Positions 1 through 11,000 of a DNA stretch of 64,000 nucleotides are shown here, piece after piece. Location: the NCBI GenBank assembly GCA_032718475.1, contig JAUCBJ010007234.1, positions 1 to 64,000 of the forward strand, given 5' to 3'. Position numbers and translations under genes: made by a program. Numbering within the stretch: position 1 is the stretch's first letter; each line of letters opens with the position of its first letter. Under the pieces are notes generated by a model, which saw nothing but the letters and a program-made list of their open reading frames with translations, did not search any database and had not been told where the DNA came from. Origin of the DNA: Nemertoderma westbladi. Lineage: Eukaryota > Xenacoelomorpha > Nemertodermatida > Nemertodermatidae.

Positions 1-1880
1 GGTACGGTTACCTTTCTTTTTGAAAACCATTAGATTTAACAATTAATAGAAGTCTAGGTCGCGGCGAAAAATAATAACGCAAATTAAACAACCATACAAT
101 CGGCCTACACACTTTTTTATTATTCGAAATAAATTCGCTAACAGAAAATATCTAAACTAATTTATTTATTTACTAATTAATCTAAACGAGAAGGTGAACA
201 ATTGTTTCTACACAATTAATTATGACGACTTTTATGGGATATGTAATATTTACTGTTCAATAATAATTTACAATCTCCCATTCCAACACATTCCCAGTGA
301 GTAATAATATCATCAATATAACAAACTAAGTGGATTATAATTCGATTTCTTCAGCCAAGTCCGATAGCTATTTTTCTGAAATTTATATTGCTAATTTAAT
401 TATTTGGCATATTCTGTTTGTGGCGCAGACTATAATAATAATAACATTGTTGACATACAGTCTTTGAACCTTTCAGTCTTTCTCAGCAGTACTTTGTGGC
501 TCGTCCCACATAATAAAAACTGAAACTTTGCTATGACAACACACCCGGTTCTTTTAAATTTGCGTGATTTGATTTATGCTCGCACCACTATTTGTAAGAA
601 ATATTAAAACTTATCTTACAGTATGCCAATGTAGTAATGGTATTAAAATATAATTAAATTAATTTACACTATTAATGCTTCAGCTAAAAAATCGTTTCAG
701 CTAAAAAATCGTATGTAATAAAAAAAATAAGAATATTTTTAATATGTGTATATGTAATATAGGTATTACTGCTAAGTTAGGCAGTAGGCCAGAGCGGGCT
801 CCTTAAATACATGCAACTACTGTATTATAGTGTAGGTCGACTATAAAACATTTTGCAATCCACAGTGAGTATCGACTGCAATAGGACACAACACACTGCT
901 TTGTGTAACTAAAATTCATTCTCCTGATCCACCCCCTAACATAGCAGAGTGAGTAACCTTATTGTAGATATACCCTTAGGAAGCACTGGGAGAGCAATCA
1001 GCTTATGGGGTAATACATTAGAAACCAACAGCTTATGTGTGAGTAAACATTGCCTTTCCTTATAGCCTACTAGTAAAACTTGGCAACCAACACGTTTTTC
1101 TATGACTGTGTATAACATATTAAGCCATATTTCATCATGAACACCAGCTGTTATTTTACCATTGCTTTTAATTTCGCGACAAAACAATGTCAAAAAACTA
1201 AATATATCCAATACCACACATACTGTAGAATCGATCTGAAATTTTGTAACGCGATTATGAACCTCAAAAGCAATGTACTTGCAAAATTTCATCAAAATCG
1301 CCAGGCAGGAAGTGCCTTAACCTAGATAATTATCAGTCAGTCAGTATGTCAGTCAATGTAATGTATCCTGAAGATTCTTACAGTAAGTATCCCGCTGTCA
1401 AGCGGGCTCCTAATAATGAGTTTAGTTTAGTGCCGGTAGTTTACTAGTTAGTTTAATGTGTTGGGTACAGCGGCCCCCAGCCTAATAAGGTTTATAAGAC
1501 AGCACTACACATTAGTTAACAGAAAACAACTTAGTACACAACTTAGAACAATACTAAACACCAGATATACTGCAAGGTAACTGCACCGCAAAATAACAAC
1601 AAATAATGCGTACCACCCGACTTTAAATTTATTAATTACGACCAATTTTCAAATAACGTGGAAATTATTTGCTGTTTTCGGCTGATATAAAATATATCAT
1701 TATAAAATTGTTTTGGTTGATTTTTTTGCTTTCAATTTTATTAGAATATATAATTGAATAATAATTTTTGCTATATATTATATTTACTACATGCACATAT
1801 ATTAATCATATTTACCGTGATATTACTGTATCTCTAATTGATCAGTCTCCATCTTATTCGATTGTAAACATATCTTACAG
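1..1880. other. AT-rich non-coding stretch upstream of the chordin-like exons
   Basis: I see no convincing coding exon, RNA gene or transposon end here. The short open frames at 936-1325 have no recognisable domain and AT-driven composition. Earlier exons of the chordin-like gene (signal peptide, first VWC domains) must lie outside the window or are unrecognised. A CAG-type acceptor at the right edge (1871-1880) opens the first recognisable exon. Confidence 0.5.
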
Positions 1881-3144
1881 GTTTACAAAGACGACGAATC
1901 TCCAGATGGAACCGCCTCTCCTTTCGGGGTTGTTCAGTGCATCCGTTGTTCTTGCGAACTCGGTAAAACTCTCTGTAAACGTCACAAATGCGAGAAAAAT
2001 AGACCCCAGGAGAAAATCGGTTGTCTGAGGAGGAAGGAGTCCGTCCTTGTCTACACCGGTAATGGTGAACCTGGGCAGAAATCCTTTGTTGCTTCGGGTT
2101 AGTATTTTATTTATTAATAATTATATACTGTATATACAGTAATTACTCTCCCGTTATCCCAGTGATTACATACAATAATGGGGAACAACCTGGGGGTGGG
2201 TGGGGGGGGGGGGTGGGGTGGGGTGGGGTGGGGTGGGGTGGGGTGGGGTGGCAATACAACAAATAAGTAGGCCTACAGTATTTGCGGTATAGACCCCCCC
2301 CCCATCACTATACTCCCCTGGTACTCATTTAGCTACCTTTAATGAGGCAAGGCAATGCGGCAGGGTTAGCCACTTTAAATCATTCAGGCAGAGAAGTAAA
2401 CCTTCCTGGCTGGAATTGAACATACGACATCCAGTAAGCTCTGAATTAAAGTCTACCGACTAACTTTTTATACATTTTTGCTAAGTCCCTTGGCATGGCA
2501 GTGCAAAAAATCCTTAATAAACGTACCAAGTACAATGGTAGTACTGTTAATTTATTTTAATGTTAATTAATTAAGTTAATATTTTTGTTGTTTAATTTGT
2601 AGGAATAAAACGAGTTGTATTTGCGTTGGAGAATATTTCCAGCCGCTCCGTTGAGATACATTCGTGGGTGGTTGAGGATAATTCTGTGTTGGAATTCCAC
2701 ATAAACAGAGTTACAGCGGATGAGTTCCATTCGGATTCTAATGGAAAAATCCGATTCCAGCTGATCGGAGCTACTAAAGAATGTAAGTGTTAACAAGTTC
2801 ATAGTTGTCATTGATTAGCTTATTATTATCAGTACTACCTGTCTTTGTTTTTTAGACTATTTTTAGATCTTTACCGACAATTAGGCCTACATACTGTAGC
2901 CTTCTTAGTAACAAACAATTACCGGATACTTGGTAATATTTCTCTACAACTCTACAACATTAATAATTTCAATAATTTCTTTATTTCCCCAGCTTTCCTA
3001 AAAAAATTACAGAAAAAGGAGAGAAAATTATACAAAAGGTGCCAAAGTCGTTGTCAACAGAAGGCGGAGAAATTGGTGCAAAGTATGAAACCCAAGTCGC
3101 TTAGCAACAGACGTGAATGTGCTACCAATATGAACTCAATATAA
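1881..3144 (+). CDS. Chordin-like protein, last three coding exons (partial)
   Basis: Exons 1881-2097, 2603-2782 and 2993-3144 have GT/AG borders (donors GTTAGT at 2098 and GTAAGT at 2783; acceptors ending at 1880, 2602 and 2992). Phases 1 and 1 join into one frame ending in TAA at 3142-3144. The first exon encodes the end of a VWC-type cysteine-rich domain (CxxCxC then CxxHxC) and a Gly-Asn linker. The second encodes an 'IHSW...LEFHI' stretch, and the third a basic helix with RCQSRC. This order resembles from memory the C-terminal region of chordin-like (CHRDL) BMP antagonists, which are secreted and bind BMP ligands. The upstream VWC domains and start are not in view. A related chordin-family protein is the main alternative. 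A polyadenylation signal follows at 3366. Confidence 0.68.
2190..2251 (+). repeat. (TGGGG)n G-rich microsatellite in intron
   Basis: A run of G broken by single T, settling into a 5-bp TGGGG unit, lies in the intron between the first two chordin-like exons. Many GGGG runs on the sense strand make G-quadruplex formation in DNA or pre-mRNA plausible (inference). Confidence 0.9.
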
Positions 3145-3365
3145 CAAGTTCCCTTGATAATTAAACCAAGTCCTAAAACTGAAATATAATTATTGTACGT
3201 TATATTTGAGCTACAAGATAAATGAACTCTTACAGACATTTACTCTAGTATGTTGTTGCCTATTATATTGTATTATTGTATATTGTATAGGACTACAGTA
3301 ATTAATTTTTCACATAATATTTGGCATAATGTTTGAACAGGAATATTGCAGTATTAAAATTTATA

Positions 3366-3371
3366 AATAAA
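3366..3371 (+). promoter_or_regulatory. Candidate polyadenylation signal of the chordin-like gene
   Basis: AATAAA lies 222 bases after the chordin-like stop, followed by an A-rich then TG-rich stretch. It is the first canonical signal seen downstream. In such AT-rich DNA the hexamer alone is weak evidence. Confidence 0.4.
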
Positions 3372-4134
3372 AAAACAACAATTGTGAATTCTTTCTTGTA
3401 CAGTTGTTTTACCATTTAAAAATTGAAACGATTGGTGAATGTGTGAAATACAAAACACCTGAGGCAACCCGAAGTTTGCTCTCTCTTGGCTGTTACCTGT
3501 AAGTCTGAGAGGGCGCCACACTAACTCCCACTGTTGAGCTCTCCATAACTACTGTATCTAAACCTTTCTTTACTTCCAAAAAAAAAGCCAGGTTTCCAGT
3601 GTACCGTTTCGTTTGCGTATAAGCACTAATGTCTAAAGTGTTATTGCTTAAGGACACACAACAGTGCGAAATTTATAGCCTTTAGTCGCATTTGAACCTG
3701 CGCCGTCAAAAAACTATTGTTAAAACAGTTTGGACGTTGTCTCCACTCAGACACTGCCGGCAGTGACATTTACTATACGTTATGATGTAGATTTGTAAAT
3801 TGATCTGTAGCCTAATATCATGGTTGTTCTTACAATACCAATACCGGTATTATAGTTGTATACACTTCTGCACTTGCAGACTTGGTCTACAACACGTTAT
3901 ACATAGAATCTACTGTAGAAATTGGACACCTGCGAGTTCAGATGGTAACATAACACCGAACCAACGGAAATACTTTTTATTCTTTAATATTGACTAATTG
4001 AAGTTCAATACCTGTTAATTAATTAAAATTCAATACAGGTTTAACGAATGGAATGGTCATCGGGTTGCCATGGAAATTGTGCGGTCGGGGTTGCCAGGAG
4101 TTGCATCGTGATTAAGATAATACCAAATGAAAAT
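3372..4134. other. Intergenic, no feature recognised
   Basis: No supported gene. Short frames such as 3800-3997 have no recognisable domain. The stretch runs up to the left inverted repeat of the next element. Confidence 0.4.
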
Positions 4135-5990
4135 CATAATGTGGTAGACGACTCGGAAATTTTTTTTCGAGTTTTCGTTGGTTTCATGTGAAAGAGCATG
4201 TGAAAAAACCCAGAGAGCAATTTTACTTCAAAAAAATTAATATTTGCCGAGTTATAGCAATTTTAAAACGCAAAATTAGCAACATCGAAAAATCAGGCCG
4301 TTTCAGAAAACTGCACGAGTGACGTCAGCCATAACACAGCAACAGTTGTCAAGCGCAGATGATTGGCTAATATAAAGTATAATATTGCAGTATCTAAAAT
4401 AAAACAAATAATAAATGTAGCTAAGTATTTATTTGGATGTGTATTTATGTTGTGTTAAGAATCGATTATAGGATAGCGGTATGGAGGCAAATTATTCATA
4501 TCAAGTTAATTATTCTAGAATAATATTTATTTCGCCCATACCTGTACCGTAGAGCTGTAGCTAAAAATAAATATAGCTAAGCTAAATACTGCCAGGCGAA
4601 TCTATTTTTTTTATTGTTTTTACAGCGAACAATGCGGGATGGGTAGATTAGCACTACAGTAGATGGAAATTATTTAGATTTTTTGTCAGTTCACTGTAAA
4701 GTGTTACTGGAGGTACTAGTGTTGCACGTGTCCCCATTATTCTGCCTTTCATAATAGCTGTTTTTTGGTTTGACATCCAAAAATATCAAAATACCAAAAA
4801 ATACCAAAACATAATGTTTTGGGCTATAGGTTTATGTTCTTGACATATTTTGGCTAGTTACATGTGAAAAAAAAATGTTTTAAAGAAAATGAAAACAAAT
4901 GTTTGTGGTAGCTAGTGTTTTCAATGGTATGTACTGTTTTAATATTGTAGCTAGTGTTTTTATAAAATACCACAAAATCTTATTTTTTGATGCCATTTCA
5001 GATGCCATTACACCAACGCATGTGGTAGAAGTAAAATGTCCAACATCAAAACATGCCATTCAAAAATCTTATCTTACACAATCGAATATCGTAAGCGCTA
5101 AATTCATGTAACAAATCCAACTTCAAATGCTTCTTTGCAATAAACAATGGGCCTTGTTTAGCGTCGCAGATCCATCTTTTGAAATAAATGGCGAAGTGAA
5201 AATAGTTGAAGTATCATATGATTCCATATACATGCAAAGTTTACTGAAAAGTAGTAGTAGCTTCTACAAGAAATATATATTTCCCAAAATTGTGAAAAAA
5301 TAGATAATTAAAAAATGTAAATTTTACAGTAGTTATAGTTCAACTAAATTCTGATTAATGCTGATTGTATTGAGATGGCAGTTGAAGATACTACGTCATC
5401 CATTACAGTTACATGGACTAACTATCAATGCTTTTTGGAATTCAATAATTTAACTTGTATAAAAATAATTACAATCGAAAAAGTGCGAATCCACAATCCG
5501 TATCCGAATCCGTAATCTAAGTTTTGAAGCTGAATAAAACATCAATAAGCTACTGGATTTCTACCACCTGGCAGTTTTAGCTACAAAATATGTTTTATTT
5601 TTATAGCTAACAACTGTATAGTTTGGGAAAAATAATTATTATTCTGGAATAATTAACTTGTCATGAATCAATTTCCACATTAAGATATCAAATAATGTAT
5701 TCTTAACACAACACATAAACACACCAAATAAATATTAGCTACACAATTTATTTTAGTTACTAAGAGATTTATATTGTATGAACATTTACTGCTGCACTAG
5801 TGACGTCACTAGTGCAGTTTTCTGAAACGGCCTGATTTTTTGATGTTGCTAATTTTGCGTTTTAAAATCGCTATAACTCGGCCAATATTAATTTTTTTTA
5901 AGTAGAATTGCTCTCTGGGGTTTTTTCACATGCTCTTTCACATGAAACCAACGAAAACTCGAAAAAAAATTTCCAGAGTCGTCTACCCCA
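4135..5990. mobile_element. DNA transposon with long terminal inverted repeats, YqaJ remnant inside
   Basis: The sequence from about 4140 (GTAGACGACTC followed by TTTTTTTTCGAG) returns as a reverse complement ending near 5988. The inverted arms can be followed for several hundred bases (about 4140-4570 against 5560-5988), including the shared words 'CACATGCTCTTTCACATGAAACC' type sequence and 'AAAACGCAAAATTAGCAA'. The middle holds a degraded YqaJ-type nuclease gene. Inference: a deletion derivative of a DNA transposon that carried a YqaJ exonuclease, as ISL2EU/IS4EU-type elements do. I could not fix the exact ends or a target duplication. Confidence 0.72.
4899..5303 (+). pseudogene. YqaJ-like exonuclease remnant
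   Basis: The frame reads 'HVVEVKCP', the VEIKCP-type catalytic-strand motif of YqaJ/lambda-exonuclease folds. It is broken by a single TAA at 5109-5111 and continues in the same frame through 'IQLQMLLCNKQWALF' to 'FYKKYIFPKIV', ending in TAG at 5301-5303. The QxQxQ-like helix, the W and the final FYxxYIxP pattern match the second half of the family. The N-terminal half is missing or unrecognisable. It sits between the arms of the long-TIR element and was probably that element's accessory nuclease. Certainly non-functional here. Confidence 0.6.
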
Positions 5991-6125
5991 TTAGGGTAAG
6001 TGTTCGGTGTCTTGTGTGGCAGTAAAAAATTAATGTCCCAGTTGCTTTTGGCATTTGTTACGAGACCCATAACCAACTGATCAGATTTAGAATTACATCA
6101 TGTTTAAGGATGGATGTGCATACTT

Positions 6126-6151
6126 TACCCCCCCCCCCCCCCCCGCCCCCC
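6126..6151. repeat. Poly-C tract
   Basis: About 25 nearly uninterrupted C residues lie in AT-rich DNA. Similar C or G runs occur at 13095, 15485, 16170, 24288, 43635 and 48627. Confidence 0.9.
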
Positions 6152-6918
6152 CAATTAGCGGAAAAGCAACACTATTTTTAAATGAATAGACTACAATAAC
6201 GAGATACTCCCACTGACAGACTTTTTCCAAGTAAATAATAAATAACACGCACCTGTTGCGCATAAATAATTAAAAGATTTAGTCAAAATTTATACATATT
6301 AACAAGTCCATGACTGCTTTTTTCCTGCAAATATGCATAATAAACACCTGTTCTATTAAATAATTAGTAATAAAATAAATAATGAATGGTAACCTCTGTT
6401 CATTATATTATTGCTTTGAAGCAATATTTGAAATAACCATAAAGTTTTTTGGTTGTTTATTTGGTTAGTGGGAAATACATTAGGAAAACAGTGAAAAACA
6501 GATTGGAAGAAGCAATTTTGAATCAATCAATCATTCATTCCTCCCCAGAGGAAAATCGACGCAAATAACAGTTGATTACTTCCAAAAATAAAACTATAAA
6601 CTACGGAGCACGGGAGGGGACATAAAAAAAACACGAACCCTCGTGTTAACTTACACGAGGGCCCGTGATAGAAACAACGAATCGGGTTGGCGAATACAGG
6701 GAACAAGTAATATGTAGGCCTATTTGCGGGAAATTCAAATTTGTGTTATTTTAGATTGCCTGTTCTAGTTCTATACGCGAAATAAACAATACCCTAGGCC
6801 TATACTGAACAGAAAATTAAGAACCACTGAGATACAACTTTAATTTCCCTCCAATTTAGTTTTCTATGTTACAGTACAACTAATCAAACAACTCCAAATT
6901 GTGTATTATTAACGTAAA

Positions 6919-7264
6919 TGGTCGTGTTAGAGCTATCACGAGGGATCGTGTTAGAGCTATCACGAGGGATCGTGTTAGAGCTATCACGAAGGCTCGTGTT
7001 AGAGCTATCACGAGGGATCGTGTTAGAGCTATCACGAGGGATCGTGTTAGAGCTATCACGAAGGCTCGTGTTAGAGCTATCACAGGGATCGTGTTAGAGC
7101 TATCACGAGGGATCGTGTTAGAGCTATCACGAGGGATCGTGTTAGAGCTATCACGAGGGATCGTGTTAGAGCTATCACGAGGGATCGTGTTAGAGCTATC
7201 ACGAGGGATCGTGTTAGAGCTATCACGAGGGATCGTGTTAGAGCTATCACGAGGGATCGTGTTA
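6919..7264 (+). repeat. 24-bp tandem satellite, about 14 units
   Basis: The unit GTGTTAGAGCTATCACGAGG plus GATC repeats with few changes (GGCTC replaces GGATC in some units). Because 24 is a multiple of three, both strands stay open for about 130 codons (RVRAITRD-type repeats). These frames are by-products, not genes. Each unit contains the near-palindrome CGTG...CACG. Confidence 0.93.
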
Positions 7265-7530
7265 GTTAACACGAGGGCTCGTGTTAGTTAACACGAGGGC
7301 ACGTGTTAGTTAACACAAGGGCTCGTGTTAGTTAACACAAGGGCTCGTGTTAGTTAACACGAGAGCTCGTGTTAGTTAACACAAGGGCCTGTGTTAGTTA
7401 ACACAAGGGCTCGTGTTAGTTAACACAAGGGCTCGTGTTAGTTAACACGAGGGCTCGTGTTAGTTAACACGTGGCTCGTGTTATTTAATACGTGGCTCAT
7501 GTTATTTAACACGAGCGCTCGTGTTAGAAA
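7264..7530 (+). repeat. 22-bp palindromic satellite, about 12 units
   Basis: Directly joined to the 24-bp array. The unit CGTGTTAGTTAACACGAGGGCT contains the near-perfect palindrome CGTGTTA-GTTAACACG and decays toward the right end (CGTGGCTCATGTTATTTAAC). Motif relatives occur alone at 6633-6665 and 27780. Confidence 0.92.
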
Positions 7531-7745
7531 AATAGATATATCTACATCTAATATCTACTATATAATTGTCTTTAGTTTATTGTTTTTGGTAGAATAACGT
7601 GCAACTGTAGGCCTACAGTAACCTGCTCCCATTCCCTAATTTATTAATTGAACATTGAGACGATGTATGCGATTAAGACGGTAAATAGGCCTATATTGTT
7701 GACTTTTTATTGTCTTATTACACTATAGGCCTAGTGTGATAGATA

Positions 7746-8037
7746 AAGGTCCAATTCGCACGGACTAAAATTTTTTTCGATTTGGTAATGATACAGAATG
7801 AAATGAAAAAAAAAGTACTGAAACTTTGTCAAAGCTGCTGATTATTACTTCCAATGTTATACCGTTATTTTCCTATGTTTTACTGTTTTACTAATGATTT
7901 CACTTTTTTCCTAATGATTTACTGGTGTACATTACAGTAGTTGAGTTTTCATTCGTTTTATTTTGTGACGGTTTATACAGTATTCATCGTTATAACTCGG
8001 AATAATACGATTTTATAATTTCCATCATCGTTAGAAA
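7746..8037 (+). promoter_or_regulatory. Immediate upstream region of HPD
   Basis: About 290 bases between the end of the satellite-bearing repeat and the HPD start codon. No clear TATA box or initiator can be assigned. The only plausible place for the HPD core promoter and 5' UTR in the window, unless there is an upstream non-coding exon. Confidence 0.3.
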
Positions 8038-11000
8038 ATGTCTAACATTAACAATGATTCGTCAAAGACGCGAAACGGGTTGCGTTTATTAAAGTTTGAT
8101 CACGTTCGTTTATGGGTCGGAAACGCGATGCAGGCTGCGGCTTTCTATTGTCTTAGATTCGGATTCAAACCCTACGCGTACAAAGGAATGTATACCGGAT
8201 GTAAACACACAGCAGCCCACGCTGTCAGACATGGAGACATTATATTTGTTCTGGAATCCGTGATACGACCGGGAAGTTCTGAGATTACGGAATTCTTGAA
8301 GGAACACGGGGATGGAGTGAAAGACGTCGCATTTACTGTGGATAATGTCGATCTTGTTCTGGAAAAAGCAGAGTCTCGGGGAGCGAAGGTTGACGGTCCT
8401 TGGGAAGAGAAGGATGGCGATGGAGTTGTTAGGTTCGGGAGAGTGCAGACGTTCGGGAATGTGGTGCACACCTTGGTACAGAGGGGAGACTACAAGGGTT
8501 TGTTCCTGCCGGGTTTCAGGGCCCCCGTTTGGGGGGATGCGTTGTCTAGCTCTCTGCCCGATGTCGGTTTGCTGAGAATCGATCACGTTGTAGGCGGTCA
8601 GGGATTGGAAGGCATGATAGAAACCTGCGATTGGTACATGAACAAATTGTTGTTTCACAGGTAACATAGTTTTCACATTTGTAAATGATATACAGGGTGT
8701 CCCCCAAAATTTGACACGGTTTCGTTTTCAAATAACTCCGCCGCACCTTAATAAAATTCGGGATTATTGGTATCATTAGAAAGCAAGAGTGTTAACTTAA
8801 AGAATGAAACTTGTTGGAAACAATTGTGTTGCTATGGTAACCCCCAGCGACAGTGCATAATGAAACAAAGGTTTTTGGAAGGTGCGTTAATAATTAATTT
8901 TAAGAGTAAAAATTTTAACATGTTAAAGCCTTTAAAAATTTGTAGTTTGTTAAGGAATTACACTAACTTAAGATTGCCTGGGTCTAGGTTGATTTCGTTG
9001 CAATGGAAACCTCTTGCTATTAGTGTCTCCAAATATTTTCATTTTCAAGTTTTTTTTTAATTCCCTATGGTATGTATGTATCATTGCCTTTGAAGAATAT
9101 TTTGGAAAATTGCTACATTGTTTTGAGATTTTGGTATCATTAGAAAGACATTTTTGAATAGTAAACTAGTCATACTATATTTGATTTGATTTAGCTGGAC
9201 TATACACAAGTTATACCACATAACAACTAAGTCTCACAAAATTTGTGTCCCAGAAAATTAGATCCGTTTTCGTTTTCAAATAACTCCGCTGCACCGTAAT
9301 AAAATAGAGTTGAGGTAGCACCCAAAGAATTGCAAAACGGTCAGAAGTAAACGGAAATTTAAACCATATAAAATTCAAACTATCCATGGTCTAAAACCTT
9401 CTGATTACCCCACAAGAGTTGTCGCCGCTCGAGAATCTCTCAGACTTTGCAGAACAATGACTTAGAAGGAGTCTTCTTCAGATACGAATACACATTCCAC
9501 CTGAATGGCCAGGTTAATCGATGGAACTGGATGCAATCGAAATGAAAACCCCCATAAAATAGTGGAGCATTTTAGAGACTCTCCTATGGTAACAGTGTGT
9601 GCTGCAATGTATTCCGCATACTGGCTAAGGTTCAGAATGGCGTCGGAAGACAAATTGAGGTTTACAGCTAAATCAAATACAGTATGACTAGTTTACAAAT
9701 TAAAATTGTCTTTCTAATGATACCAAAACCTCAAAACAATGTTGAAATTTTCCAAAACATTCTTCAAAGGCAATAATTACAAATGTGGGGCGAGCCACGA
9801 AGTGAGTGAGCCTTAGCGTAGTGGTACCATTAATCAACCTGTCGTTCTGTCGTTCTGTCGTTCTGTCGTTCTGTCGTTCTGTCGCGTTTTTTTTCAGTAT
9901 TTGATTTTAAACGTTAATAACTCGGCCAATCCTTGATGAAATCTATCCAAACTTGGTACACATGTTGTTTGGCAAAAGTTTGAAAATTTTCCAAGTAGAA
10001 TTTGCGTGGGGCCTTCGTGCAGCATCAGTGTAACTGTTATTGCAGTTATAATAAATTTATTTATCCAAATTTAAAATGCGTTAAATTATTATTACTGTAG
10101 GATAAATCAGCTGTGTTTCTAACAAATTTTGCAATTCTGCATGTACCATGTGTACCGGTACTGTCAGGCTGTACTCAATCCCTGAATCGAGAATCTTGCA
10201 ATCATTCAATACTGCAATACTGGTCAACCGGTACCATACACTGCAGACATGCCATATCATGCAACCCTTGCGGTGATTATAGTTTAGGCCTAATTCAGTA
10301 ATTAGCCCAGTAGGCCTACCGGCTGACCGGCTGACCGGCACCGGTAATAATAATACTGTAACATAGGCCTAATAGTTTAGATAGTTACCGCTAATCATTC
10401 AGTCATTGGCACGGTACACCGTATTGCTGCACTGCCGTTGTAGTGCGCACCGTAGGTACCACCGATGGCCTACTACTACTTTGCTGTGAAATTAGCGTAG
10501 GCTGACTGTGCTGATTATGGTACTGTCAGACTGTGGTACCTAAGCTATATACTGTTAGGTATATTGCTGTATTGGGGTGGGGTTAGGAATAATCCATTTG
10601 TTTTAGCATTGAACTGTTGAATCCCCTTATTTATTATAAAACCATTGGAAATATTCGCAAATGCCGCTCCATTACTGTCTGAAACGCTCCCGACAATCCG
10701 ATGCTGCGATGTATCTGGACCCGAGCAGCCGAGTTGCTTCAAGAGGTGATTAACGGGGGAATACTACGGAATTGCTTGTTTGTCAGTACGATTCTATTTG
10801 GGTATTTACTACACTCAGACACTGGGAATACGGCGGTCGGTCAGATCGTAATGCGGGCCACTGCCAAGTTCCTCATGCCTCACTCCGGTCACCCACCTTG
10901 GAGTGCGGTGGGAAGAGTCCCACTTACTGACTTACGTCGACGACTGGACGAATCGACGAGGATTGCGATCTGGGTTTAGCGGCGGCCCGGATCCTGGGAT

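Larger units (their letters stand above)
6530..7745. repeat. Copy of a dispersed 'cctgctccttt' repeat, split by satellite arrays
   Basis: The left part (6540-6610: CCCCAGAGGAAAATCGACGC then AAAATAAAACTATAAACTACGG) and the right part (7560-7690: TTTATTGTTTTTGG, AATAACGTGCAACTG, AACCTGCTCCCATTCCC) match the two halves of a compact repeat seen at 11430-11660 and 24090-24290. In those copies the halves are adjacent. Here they are separated by about 950 bases that include the 24-bp and 22-bp arrays. Inference: tandem expansion or insertion inside one copy. Confidence 0.6.

Noticed and set aside
936-1325. Overlapping frames of 62-119 codons on both strands
   Set aside because: No recognisable domain, no splice-linked neighbours, composition like the surrounding DNA.
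6880-7291. 130-codon frames on both strands
   Set aside because: Produced by the 24-bp satellite.
6919-7530. CRISPR-like regular array
   Set aside because: Units are directly adjacent without unique spacers and the DNA is eukaryotic; it is a satellite.
8110-8776. Antisense and overlapping frames in HPD exon 1
   Set aside because: Shadows of the strongly conserved HPD reading frame.
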